Origin: Lentisphaerota bacterium
Lineage (GTDB): Bacteria > Verrucomicrobiota > Kiritimatiellia > RFP12 > JAAYNR01
DNA: 36,840 bases
Direction of reading: 5' to 3'
Assembly (NCBI GenBank): GCA_012520735.1
Contig: JAAYNR010000109.1
Coordinates: 1-36,840 of the forward strand
In this document: piece after piece, positions 1 through 8,685 of the stretch
How the letters are laid out: the number at the start of each line of letters is the position of its first letter
Position numbering within the stretch: position 1 is the first letter of the stretch
The notes under the pieces: model-generated
The model's database searches: none
Told to the model about the DNA's origin: nothing
Seen by the model: only the letters and a program-made list of their open reading frames with translations
Made by a program: the position numbers and the translations under genes

Positions 1-369
1 CATATCGTCATCAGCCGGCTCAACGGGGCGTCCACCACGTTTTGGGAATATAGCAAAATTATAGCCACGCGCGGTACTGATGGTAGCACCTTTGGGGTTT
101 GGCAGAGGTTCTATTACCGGTATCTCGGCTTCGGCGCACGATTTTATAAAATTGTGTTCATCGACAATAGCGTCAAAAGTCCAGCGTCCCGGCCGGTAAA
201 ATTTAGCTATAATTGGTGTTCCGTCGTTGCAGGTGACCTCATAGACACGGTTGATATAACTTGGGAGCGGTCTGATCATGCCAGATAGCCGCTTACCGCA
301 CGCTGTCTCGACCATATCGAGAACGGCGGCAGGGTTTAGTTTGGCAAAATCTGCTGGTCGCTCTTTCAT
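1..369 (-). CDS. srkA: SrkA/YihE-like protein kinase (aminoglycoside phosphotransferase fold), N-terminal 123 aa, truncated by window edge
   Basis: Hand translation of the minus strand from ATG at 369: MKERPADFAKLNPAAVLDMVETACGKRLSGMIRPLPSYINRVYEVTCNDGTPIIAKFYRPGRWTFDAIVDEHNFIKSCAEAEIPVIEPLPNPKGATISTARGYNFAIFPKRGGRPVEPADDDM; matches the SrkA pattern (S-Y-x-NRVY, KFYRP-RW, EEH-F, FP-GGR). Missing from the supplied ORF track because it is open at the edge. Confidence 0.85.
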   Translation of the reverse strand, partial: MKERPADFAKLNPAAVLDMVETACGKRLSGMIRPLPSYINRVYEVTCNDGTPIIAKFYRPGRWTFDAIVDEHNFIKSCAEAEIPVIEPLPNPKGATISTARGYNFAIFPKRGGRPVEPADDDM

Positions 370-540
370 GCCCTATAGTGTGTACCTTTAGGGCCAAAAT
401 GGTCAACTCAAAAATTAGAAAATGAGAAAACTGCCGGTTAGTGGGTGGTCGCAGGAATAAAGCAATAGGCAGATGGGGGATTAGAATGCCTTAATGCGGG
501 AATGCCTTAGTGCCTTAATAGTTTAATGTGAATGGGTGGC

Positions 541-592
541 GGTAGGGCGTGTTTCGCCGAAACCGCCGCACCGTAACATGGTGTAATGCCGC
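541..592 (+). repeat. Intergenic repeat core, copy 1 (GGTAGGGCGTGTTTCGCCGAAACCGCCG...), lacking one hairpin arm
   Basis: Near-identical core also at 19102, 27859 and (inverted) 24636. Confidence 0.8.
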
Positions 593-609
593 TGGAGGCT
601 GATACAGTC

Positions 610-645
610 GATAAAGCTCACAATAAAGCTCACGATAAAGAATAG
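610..645 (+). repeat. Three 12-bp tandem units GATAAAGCTCAC / AATAAAGCTCAC / GATAAAGAATAG (third degenerate)
   Basis: Read directly; related units occur in reverse complement at 19177..19200. Confidence 0.75.
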
Positions 646-736
646 ATGCCCTGTGAAGCCCTGAAGGGCGTGGTGGATGCGTTTAAGTGTGATTTCACTA
701 TTCACCTTTCACTCTCCCCCCTTCGTTTAAGGGTGG

Positions 737-760
737 CGACTAAGTGTGGCGTTTAAGAGT
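737..760 (+). repeat. Copy of the TIR-like sequence CGACTAAGTGTGGCGTTTAAGAGT
   Basis: Matches the right inverted repeat at 19405..19429 with few differences; a related 12-mer GCGTTTAAGTGT also lies at 679..690. Confidence 0.7.
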
Positions 761-935
761 AGCGGCGTGAATGCCGCCGGGATATGGGCTAGGGGCTCAA
801 ATTACAGGTGGTTATTAATGGTGGACAGATTTACTTTTTACTTGTATTGTTATGGGTAGCTTTTGAACGGCTGTATATTGTTATGGTGTATGCCATACAA
901 TTTTAGTAGTTGGTTGCCTTAACTTACGGGGGTGT

Positions 936-3900
936 ATGATGAGTGGTAAGCAGAGGATGTTGGCTGTAGTGCTTGTGGTTGTTGTTTTCAGTGGTATGTT
1001 TTGCCGGGCAGCGGGTGAGGAGGGGGTGCGTCGGGTAGTAGAGACGCAACGATTGCTGTATGAACCGAGTGGTATGGAGTTTGTGGCCGGCAAGCTGAAT
1101 CTTGAGGCAGTAACAGATTGGCGTATCTTGCGGATAGTCGATGGCGCGGAGGTAGTGGCAGAGCCGCAGCTTGGGTTGGGGAGAGAGGAGTGGGCTGCAC
1201 TGACAGAGTACGATACCGGGAAGTTGGGGCTACGGGTGCTTGAAGCACATCTGGGGCGCAGGGGGACTCAGGCGGCATCGTCTGCTTTCTACACATTACG
1301 CCAATACGCAGCGGAGCACGATGGCAAGTGGCCACCTTCTTTTGAGGCGTGGCAGGAGTATCTGCAGCGGGAGGATGTGAATAAAGCTCAGGTGCTGCGG
1401 ACTACAGGTTATGAGGAGAAGTTTGGGGTGTTTGGGGGTGAAAACTGTTGGGGGTTTGTGCATGATGCTCCCTGTGCAATGCGTTGGTATGATAATAATG
1501 GCGGTAAGAGATATGGGTGGCCTACCAATGATGCTGTGGTTTTGATGGAACTACGCCCGCTCTATGATGATGGTAAGCACCTTATAGTCCATGCCAATGG
1601 CTTTGTAGAGCGGGTGGCGATTAATGAGACGATGGTGGGGCGTTATGGCTGGACGATAAAACCGCTCCGGCAAAGTGACGGGGGGCGGAAGCCGCCTGAG
1701 GAGATAAGGTATGATCTTAGAGGGCGGCTGCAGGCACCGGGGTGGATGAGGTTTGTGGTATATAGCAGTAGTCTGGATAAAGAGGTTACCTGTGAATGGG
1801 TAATCGGTGATTTGCCACGGGTGGGTGGTGAGCCAGCGAAGGAGGTACGGAACGAATGGAGCCAGATGCGAGCTGCAAGTTGGCTGCAGATGACCACTGG
1901 TACACGTGATGTAAGCCTGCCGCTGTCAGCTCTACTACAGGTGGCCAGTGAGATTTATGGTAAGGATATTAACTCCTTACTTGAGCAGTTTGAGCGGAGA
2001 TCATGGAGGAGAGGGCGCAATAACAGCGGGGGTGAAACAACTGTTTTTGGTATGCTGGGGGGTGAAGCAGCGGTGAGTGAGACGTTGCAGTTGCAGAGTC
2101 TTGCTCAGGTTAGTGGTGGTGGTAGGGAGGTTTTGTTAAGTGCTATTAATGGTGTGGAGGTGGAGTCGCATCCATATGAGGAGATGTTGGCGGGCGCGGT
2201 AGGGGGGCACCTGCCATTGGCGGAGCTAGTGCCGGCTGATCGTATGATGGTTTATGCTGCCAAACCGCAGGCTCTGGCGGCTTTTCTGGAGGATGGCGCG
2301 GCTTTTGTTTCACGGATAGGTGCTACATCGACGGGACGTAGCATTGATTATGGGTTAGTGGAGCGGTATTTGGCCAAACTGGGGATGAACAGTGAGTTGG
2401 CACAGCAGTTATTACGCTCGGGGATTGTTGCGGAGCTGGCGATTTTCCTGCCGGATCTGTTTCTGATTAATGGTACAGAGGTGACGCTGGTATGTTGTGT
2501 GCCGCAGTTGAAGAGTTTGGCGGCAGTTTTGAAGTTTGGGAATCTGGCTGATGGCGACCAGAAGCCGATGTCTATGAAGGCACCATTGAATGGTGCGGAG
2601 ATCCATCTGGCGGCGAAGGGTGAGATTTTGATATTAGGGAGTGCTGCCAGTGAGGTAGCCAGAGCTTACGGATTGTTGCAGAATGGTGGTGCGGGGAGTT
2701 TGGGGCATAGCGCCGAGTTCAGGTATATGCTGCCCCAGTTGCCGATACTTGAGTCGACCCGTCTCTACGCCTATTTCTCGGATAGTTTTATCAGACGTCT
2801 GGTAGGTCCGGAGGTGAAGATAGGTCAGTTACGGAGGATGACCGAGATTGGCAGGTTGACAAAGATAGAGGCGGCACGTCTGCTGTGGGAGATGGATGGT
2901 AAACCGGGTGAAGAGCCAGGGCGCGATGTGATTGCGCAACTTCTGGCCAGTGGGTACCTGAAAGGTGAGGCGACGGCATATCAGGATGTGGTTTGTCATG
3001 AAGATGGCGCCATCAGCTCGGCGGCTTACGGCACGCTGGGGCAGATGAGCAGTTTGCTACAAAAGCCGATTACGCAAGTGACAGAATTTGAAGCGAAGAG
3101 CTATAAGCAGTATCGTGATCAATATACAAGTTATTGGCAGCAGTATTTTGATCCCATTGCGGTGCGTCTGGATGATACAAGCGACGGTGAGTTGCAGTTG
3201 ACTACTTTTATTCTACCGTTGATCAACAGTAGTCTTTACGACACACTGCGAGAATTTTTCTCTATCAGCAGAAGCGACACATTACGTACTTTTATTGCCA
3301 CGCCGGCGGCTCCATTGACAGTATCGTTTAATGTGAGCGAGGCATCATGGAGTGATATACTGCAAGATATGATGCCGGACGAGATGGTGCAACAAGCACC
3401 GGCTTTAGTGGAGATGCTCAATACTTTTAGCGGTGGGTTACATATTATGGTTCACGATAGCAACCCGGTTTTTGCAGCCGGTTCGGGTGAAATGCTGGCA
3501 CTGGGCGGCAGGATTAATGGTGGAAGGGGGGCGGATCTTCTCTTACCGCTGGCAGTGACTCTCTTTACCCGCCCCTGCACGTTGCTGGTGGAGCTGACAA
3601 CACCCGAAGCGGCTCGCAAAGCGTTGAATACGGCGACACTCAACAATCTTATCGCAGGGGTGATGAGGCATGGTGACGCAAATATTGCTGAGGCTTATCA
3701 AGTTGATGCGGCGGCGTGGATTATCCGTTTCGAGGTTTTTGGTATCAATGTACGGATCAAGATCGAGCTGCGTGACAATATGTTATTGGTGCAGAATATT
3801 CCTTGGATAGAGCCGTTTAAGCTAGACCGGATTGAGGAGGCGCACGGAGTAGCGGCACGGGCACTGCTGGTGCCGGGAGCGGCAGTTATGCAGCAGCCGG

Positions 3901-4265
3901 CGATGTTTGCGGCGGCACAGGAGCGGCTGCGGGGCATTGCTTTTGCTGGTGGTGAGAGGTTGATCCCCTTCATAGCAACGGGGGCGAGTGTGGGAGAGGC
4001 GTTGGCGCGTCATCAGGCCTGTTTCGGGTTTGTGCCACGTCATCCCGGCAATGGTGAGTGGGTGTTACGCAATGGCAGACTATACAGCGACATCTACGGC
4101 TCGGCCAAGGAGGTACGTCAACCGCAATATGCGCCAGATCTGGCACTGGGAGTGTTGGATGGAGTAGAGCGGCTTGAGGTGTCGATGCAGTTTGAGGATA
4201 GCGGACTACGCACCAATATCAAATGGCGTTACCAGAAGAGACAACCACAGGTGGAGGAGAAGTAG
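936..4265 (+). CDS. Large secreted protein of unknown function (1109 aa) with pseudopilin-like N-terminal segment
   Basis: Long ORF; N-terminal signal peptide (MMSGKQRMLAVVLVVVVFSGMFCRAAG); segment TLRQYAAEHDGKWPPSFEAWQEYL...GKHLIVHANGFVERV; no enzymatic motif recognised. Confidence 0.85.
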   Translation: MMSGKQRMLAVVLVVVVFSGMFCRAAGEEGVRRVVETQRLLYEPSGMEFVAGKLNLEAVTDWRILRIVDGAEVVAEPQLGLGREEWAALTEYDTGKLGLRVLEAHLGRRGTQAASSAFYTLRQYAAEHDGKWPPSFEAWQEYLQREDVNKAQVLRTTGYEEKFGVFGGENCWGFVHDAPCAMRWYDNNGGKRYGWPTNDAVVLMELRPLYDDGKHLIVHANGFVERVAINETMVGRYGWTIKPLRQSDGGRKPPEEIRYDLRGRLQAPGWMRFVVYSSSLDKEVTCEWVIGDLPRVGGEPAKEVRNEWSQMRAASWLQMTTGTRDVSLPLSALLQVASEIYGKDINSLLEQFERRSWRRGRNNSGGETTVFGMLGGEAAVSETLQLQSLAQVSGGGREVLLSAINGVEVESHPYEEMLAGAVGGHLPLAELVPADRMMVYAAKPQALAAFLEDGAAFVSRIGATSTGRSIDYGLVERYLAKLGMNSELAQQLLRSGIVAELAIFLPDLFLINGTEVTLVCCVPQLKSLAAVLKFGNLADGDQKPMSMKAPLNGAEIHLAAKGEILILGSAASEVARAYGLLQNGGAGSLGHSAEFRYMLPQLPILESTRLYAYFSDSFIRRLVGPEVKIGQLRRMTEIGRLTKIEAARLLWEMDGKPGEEPGRDVIAQLLASGYLKGEATAYQDVVCHEDGAISSAAYGTLGQMSSLLQKPITQVTEFEAKSYKQYRDQYTSYWQQYFDPIAVRLDDTSDGELQLTTFILPLINSSLYDTLREFFSISRSDTLRTFIATPAAPLTVSFNVSEASWSDILQDMMPDEMVQQAPALVEMLNTFSGGLHIMVHDSNPVFAAGSGEMLALGGRINGGRGADLLLPLAVTLFTRPCTLLVELTTPEAARKALNTATLNNLIAGVMRHGDANIAEAYQVDAAAWIIRFEVFGINVRIKIELRDNMLLVQNIPWIEPFKLDRIEEAHGVAARALLVPGAAVMQQPAMFAAAQERLRGIAFAGGERLIPFIATGASVGEALARHQACFGFVPRHPGNGEWVLRNGRLYSDIYGSAKEVRQPQYAPDLALGVLDGVERLEVSMQFEDSGLRTNIKWRYQKRQPQVEEK

Positions 4266-4274
4266 CGGCAAGAG

Positions 4275-4862
4275 CTATTCAGATTCGGATACGATAGAGT
4301 CTTTAATAGCGTTGTAATTGGCCAGAGCGTTCTCCAGTGCTCCGAGAGTGGCGCGTGAGGAGATGGTGGCAGCGGTGATGGCGGTGATATCGCCGCCATC
4401 TTTAGCGACCTTCCACTTGGTGTTACTGAGAGAGCGTGGCTTGCCGGAGCTATCGCGGGTGAGGCTGGTGCGGAAAGGTTCATCTTTGATTTTGGCACCG
4501 AGACCGGGGGTTTCACTGTGTTCGATAACCTCGTAGTTGTAGAGGGTGTCGTTGACCAGACCGAACATGACGGTAATGTTACCGCTATAGCCTTTAGGGC
4601 AGGAGCCTTGGATAGCGACACCGTTGATAACGCCATTTGGATCGCGTGAGACGTAGCAGGTGTTGGTCTGGTCAGCGATGACGACAGTGACGGCTTTGGG
4701 TGTGGCACCTTCAGGGAGAACTTTCTGAGCGGCTTCGAGGATACGGCGTGCTTTGCTCTGGGCGATGGGTTCACGGGTGACAGAGTTGACAGCCGCAAGG
4801 ATGGCAGTGCAGATGGCACTGATAAGGGCGAGTATAACGACTAATTTTACGATATCTTTCAT
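4275..4862 (-). CDS. rnfG: Rnf/Rsx electron transport complex subunit G (FMN-binding)
   Basis: 195 aa; single N-terminal TM, FMN_bind-like C-terminus ITAITAATISSRATLGALENAL; position after rnfD. Confidence 0.9.
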   Translation of the reverse strand: MKDIVKLVVILALISAICTAILAAVNSVTREPIAQSKARRILEAAQKVLPEGATPKAVTVVIADQTNTCYVSRDPNGVINGVAIQGSCPKGYSGNITVMFGLVNDTLYNYEVIEHSETPGLGAKIKDEPFRTSLTRDSSGKPRSLSNTKWKVAKDGGDITAITAATISSRATLGALENALANYNAIKDSIVSESE

Positions 4863-4871
4863 GGCATTCTC

Positions 4872-5867
4872 TTACTTTTTACGACCAAAGGGGAGGCGTT
4901 TACAGGCGCGGTTAATGAGGGGGGTGAAGGCGTTCATAACGAGGATGGCAAAGCTGACACCATCGGGGTAGTCGCCATTGATAACAGTACGGATGATCAT
5001 GGTGAGCAGGCCGCAGCCGATGCCGAAGATGATCAGTCCGATGTGAGTAATAGGGGTGGTGACCATATCGGTAGCCATGAAAAAAGCGCCGAGCATGAGG
5101 CCACCGCTGAGGAGATGGAAGTGAACAGGCATGGCGTTGGCTGAGCAGGTCATGTGGATAAGACCGTAGATGATGACGGTTCCGATGAAGGCGACAGGGA
5201 CATGCCAGGTGATGACACGGCGGATCAGGAGGTAGGCGGCACCAATGAGGATGGCGGCGGCGGAGACCTCGCCGATACAGCCGTTCATATTGCCGATGAA
5301 GAAGTTCCAGGTCATAGGGCCGGTCATGGTGAAGGGGAGGGGATCACCGGTTTTGAGGGTCTCTTTAACGAGAGAGAGTGGGGTGGCGGTGGTGATGGCG
5401 TCGGGGGAGAGCCAGTTTGAGGCACTCCAGGTGGTCATGGCACCGGTGCAGGAGATGAGGAGGAAAGCGCGTCCGATAAGAGCGGGGTTGAAGGGGTTGT
5501 AGCCGAGACCGCCAAAGGTTTGTTTGGCGATGGCGATAGCGACGACTGAACCGGCGATAGCCATCCACGAGGGGAGGTCTGGGGGGAGGTTGAAAGCGAG
5601 GAGGACGCCGGTAACCGCAGCACTGAAATCGGCGATAGTATTAGCACGGCGCATCGCTTTACGGCAGAGCCATTCGGTGATGAGACAGGCGGCAACACAG
5701 ACGGCAGTGAGGCGCACGGCATTCCAGCCAAAAAACCAGCAGGCAGCGGCAAAGGCGGGGATAAGAGCGATGAGGACATCGGCCATGATGCGGCTGACAG
5801 AAGAGCCTGAGTGGGTGTGCGGTGAGGAGCTGACTAACAGTAGGTTATCTGGTGCTTGTGGTTTCAT
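4872..5867 (-). CDS. rnfD: Rnf electron transport complex subunit D
   Basis: 331 aa multi-TM NqrB/RnfD family; FGGLGYNPFNPALIGRAFLL; MATDMVTTPITHIG; YPDGVSFAILVMNAFTPLINR. Confidence 0.95.
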   Translation of the reverse strand: MKPQAPDNLLLVSSSPHTHSGSSVSRIMADVLIALIPAFAAACWFFGWNAVRLTAVCVAACLITEWLCRKAMRRANTIADFSAAVTGVLLAFNLPPDLPSWMAIAGSVVAIAIAKQTFGGLGYNPFNPALIGRAFLLISCTGAMTTWSASNWLSPDAITTATPLSLVKETLKTGDPLPFTMTGPMTWNFFIGNMNGCIGEVSAAAILIGAAYLLIRRVITWHVPVAFIGTVIIYGLIHMTCSANAMPVHFHLLSGGLMLGAFFMATDMVTTPITHIGLIIFGIGCGLLTMIIRTVINGDYPDGVSFAILVMNAFTPLINRACKRLPFGRKK

Positions 5868-5913
5868 CTTTTAGTGTGGTCTCTTTTGGTGGTGACTTGG
5901 CAGGTAGTGTGGC

Positions 5914-7266
5914 TCAACCGGGGCGAGGGCCGGCGGCGCGTCGTTGAGCCATGATGATGGCTTTAGCGCGGCGCATATGTTGGACTAGTGGGCGGTGTGC
6001 CGGACAGACAAAGGCGCATGAGCCACATTCGAAACAGTCCATGACAAAGGATGCTTCGGCATTGGCGATATCTTCGGACTCAATATATTGACTGAGTTCG
6101 GCAGGCATCAGGCGCATGGGGCAGGCGTTAAGGCAACGTCCGCAGGAGATACACGCCTGAGAGGTAAACTGTTTGACCTGACTCGGCGAGAGGAGGAGGA
6201 GCCCGGATGAGGTTTTAGTCATGGTGACATCGAGGCTGGCTTGAGCAAAGCCCATCATTGTGCCGCCGGAGACCACCTTAGTGAGTGTGCCGGAGACACC
6301 GCCGCAGGCTTCAACCAGATAGCTGAATGGTGTGCCGATATGGGCGATAAGGTTAGCGGGTGCGGCAACGGCGTCGCCACTGACTGTAATAGAGCGTGTT
6401 ACCAGCGGCTGTCCATTGATAACAGCATCACGGATAGCATAGGTAGTGGCGACGTTTTCGACGACACAGCCGACATCCATGGGGAGCCCACCGGCGGGGA
6501 CGGTGCGTCCGGTAACCGAGAAAATCTGGTGTTTCTCACTCCCTTGCGGGAAAGAGGTTTTGAGGACACAGAGAGAGGCATTGGCGAGGTCAGCGGGGAT
6601 GGCCTGTTCCATGGCTCTGACGGCATCGGGTTTATTATCCTCAATAGCGACATAGATATTAGTGGCTTTTAGGATATGGGCGATAATAGCGGCACCCTCC
6701 CAGACAGCGGCAGAGTGTTCGAGCAAAATACGGTTATCGCCGGAGAGGTAAGGCTCACACTCAGCACCATTAATGATCAGGGTGTCGATCGGTTTATCGG
6801 CGGGGGGCGAAAGTTTAACATGGGTAGGGAACCCGGCACCACCCATACCGACAATACCGGCAGCACCGACCCGTTCGGCCAGTGTGCGGGGAGCAACCTC
6901 ACGCCAATTGGTGATAGGGGGGAGAGGGCTTTGCCAGGTGTGATTGCCGTCGGGCTCGATGACCATAGCGGGCGCAGGCCGGCCAAGAGGGGTGGCGGCA
7001 TCGCCTATACTGACGACTCTACCAGAGGTCGGGGCGTGGATAGCGGCCGAGATCATACCTGCGGCGGCGGCGATCATCTGGCCCCCGACAACGGTATCGT
7101 CGGGGCTGACCAGCGGCTTAGCCGGGGCACCGAGGTGTTGTGACATAGAGATAGTTAAGAGAGGGGGTAACGGCAACTCACGCAGTGGGGAGTTACAGGT
7201 GGTCTCTTTATGGTAAGTGGGGCTGACACCGCCGCGAAAATTAAATGGTGCGTATAGTCGTTTCAT
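5914..7266 (-). CDS. rnfC: Rnf electron transport complex subunit C
   Basis: 450 aa; FRGGVSPTYHKE...LPPLLTISMSQHLGAPAKP; GAGIVGMGGAGFPTHVK; two 4Fe-4S motifs CISCGRCLNACP and CFECGSCAFVCP. Confidence 0.97.
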   Translation of the reverse strand: MKRLYAPFNFRGGVSPTYHKETTCNSPLRELPLPPLLTISMSQHLGAPAKPLVSPDDTVVGGQMIAAAAGMISAAIHAPTSGRVVSIGDAATPLGRPAPAMVIEPDGNHTWQSPLPPITNWREVAPRTLAERVGAAGIVGMGGAGFPTHVKLSPPADKPIDTLIINGAECEPYLSGDNRILLEHSAAVWEGAAIIAHILKATNIYVAIEDNKPDAVRAMEQAIPADLANASLCVLKTSFPQGSEKHQIFSVTGRTVPAGGLPMDVGCVVENVATTYAIRDAVINGQPLVTRSITVSGDAVAAPANLIAHIGTPFSYLVEACGGVSGTLTKVVSGGTMMGFAQASLDVTMTKTSSGLLLLSPSQVKQFTSQACISCGRCLNACPMRLMPAELSQYIESEDIANAEASFVMDCFECGSCAFVCPAHRPLVQHMRRAKAIIMAQRRAAGPRPG

Positions 7267-7269
7267 GGT

Positions 7270-8061
7270 TCAACCGACCTTCCTGATACATTTTCCGGGA
7301 CATTTCTCAACCAACTCTTCATTGGTTAATGGCGGCTTAGTGTAGTCGACTTTAGCGAGGAAACCATCCATACTGATAGCACCATCGCTCAGTTTGACAC
7401 AAATGCGGCAGCCTATACAGCCGACACCACATACTTTTCTGACAACGGAGCCTTTATCCCTTGAGCTGCATAGGACATGGATTTTGGCCTCTTCGGGGAC
7501 GAGTTGGATCAGATTGCGCGGGCAGGCTGCCACACATTTACCGCAACCGATACAGGCACTGGAGTCGATTTTGGCGACCCCATCGACCATGGTGATACAG
7601 TTGACCGGGCAGACGCGGAGACATGAGCCATAGCCGAGGCAACCGAAAGAGCAGGCTTTATCACCACCGGCAATAGCAGCGGCGGCGGCACAATCGGTGA
7701 TACCATTATAAGAGAAATGGCGGATGGCTTCGGTGTTGCAGCCACCGCAAAGAACGAGCGCCACTTTGCGTCCGCTGGCGACAACAGCCTTGCCCAGCAG
7801 TGCACCGATAGCCTGAACAGCAGCACTTGAAGCAACGGGGCAGCGGTCGGGGGAGGTTTTATTTTCGACCAACGCTTTGGCATAATCGGCACAACCGGCA
7901 AAGCCACAGCCACCGCAATTGGCACCGGGGAGTTCGTTAGTGACTTGCTCAATACGGGGGTCTTCCGGGACACTAAGGTAGTAAGCGGCGAGGGCGAGTG
8001 CACCGCCGCAAAAGGCACCGATGCCCCCAATCCACATTATCGGAGTCAACCACTCATTCAT
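7270..8061 (-). CDS. rnfB: Rnf electron transport complex subunit B
   Basis: LPGANCGGCGFAGCADYAKALV, several further 4Fe-4S motifs. Start MNEW at 8061 favoured over 8079 because of an upstream GGAG. Confidence 0.95.
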   Translation of the reverse strand: MNEWLTPIMWIGGIGAFCGGALALAAYYLSVPEDPRIEQVTNELPGANCGGCGFAGCADYAKALVENKTSPDRCPVASSAAVQAIGALLGKAVVASGRKVALVLCGGCNTEAIRHFSYNGITDCAAAAAIAGGDKACSFGCLGYGSCLRVCPVNCITMVDGVAKIDSSACIGCGKCVAACPRNLIQLVPEEAKIHVLCSSRDKGSVVRKVCGVGCIGCRICVKLSDGAISMDGFLAKVDYTKPPLTNEELVEKCPGKCIRKVG

Positions 8062-8088
8062 ATTAAACACTCCCTGCAAATGGTGAGG

Positions 8089-8664
8089 TTATTTGACCAG
8101 ACCGCTAAAGCCCATAAAAGAGAGGCTAAGCAGTCCGGCGGTTACCAATGCTATGGCCACACCACGGAAGGCTCGCGGTGGGTTGGCCCGCTCGATTTTT
8201 TCACGTAAACCGGCAAAAATTATCAGGGCAAAGGCGAAACCCACAGCTGCGGCGACTGAGAAGAGGACGGAGATGCCGAGGCTAGATTCATTCTGCACAT
8301 TCATCACGGCCACGCCGAGGACGGCGCAGTTGGTGGTAATGAGCGGTAAGAAGATACCGAGTGCTCCGTGCAAAGCTGGCAGAAAGCGTTTCATAACGAT
8401 ATCGACCAGTTGGACAAAGGCTGCGATAAGGAGAATAAAGGCGGTGGTCTGCAGGTACTCCAGATTGAGCGGTGCCAGCAACCAGTCCTGAATACACCAG
8501 GTGACAGCGGCGGCCATCCCCATTACAAATATAACTGCCCCCGACATACCGATGGCTGTTGACATTTGTTTAGAGACACCGAGAAACGGGCAGATCCCCA
8601 GAAAACGGTTCAAGACAAAGTTGTTGACCAGAACCGCGCCTATTATTAACAGAACATATTCCAT
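8089..8664 (-). CDS. rnfA: Rnf electron transport complex subunit A
   Basis: 191 aa; MEYVLLIIGAVLVNNFVLNRFLGICPFLGVSKQ..., PLITTNCAVLGVA, GLREKIERANPP. Confidence 0.97.
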   Translation of the reverse strand: MEYVLLIIGAVLVNNFVLNRFLGICPFLGVSKQMSTAIGMSGAVIFVMGMAAAVTWCIQDWLLAPLNLEYLQTTAFILLIAAFVQLVDIVMKRFLPALHGALGIFLPLITTNCAVLGVAVMNVQNESSLGISVLFSVAAAVGFAFALIIFAGLREKIERANPPRAFRGVAIALVTAGLLSLSFMGFSGLVK

Positions 8665-8685
8665 ATCACAGCCTGAGGGGTTATT

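Noticed and set aside
523-705. 60-aa ORF on the minus strand
   Set aside because: Lies in the intergenic repeat; sequence is translated repeat, no RBS or family resemblance.
4229-4819. 196-aa minus-strand ORF overlapping rnfG
   Set aside because: Ser/Pro-rich shadow frame of rnfG; rnfG is the recognised product.
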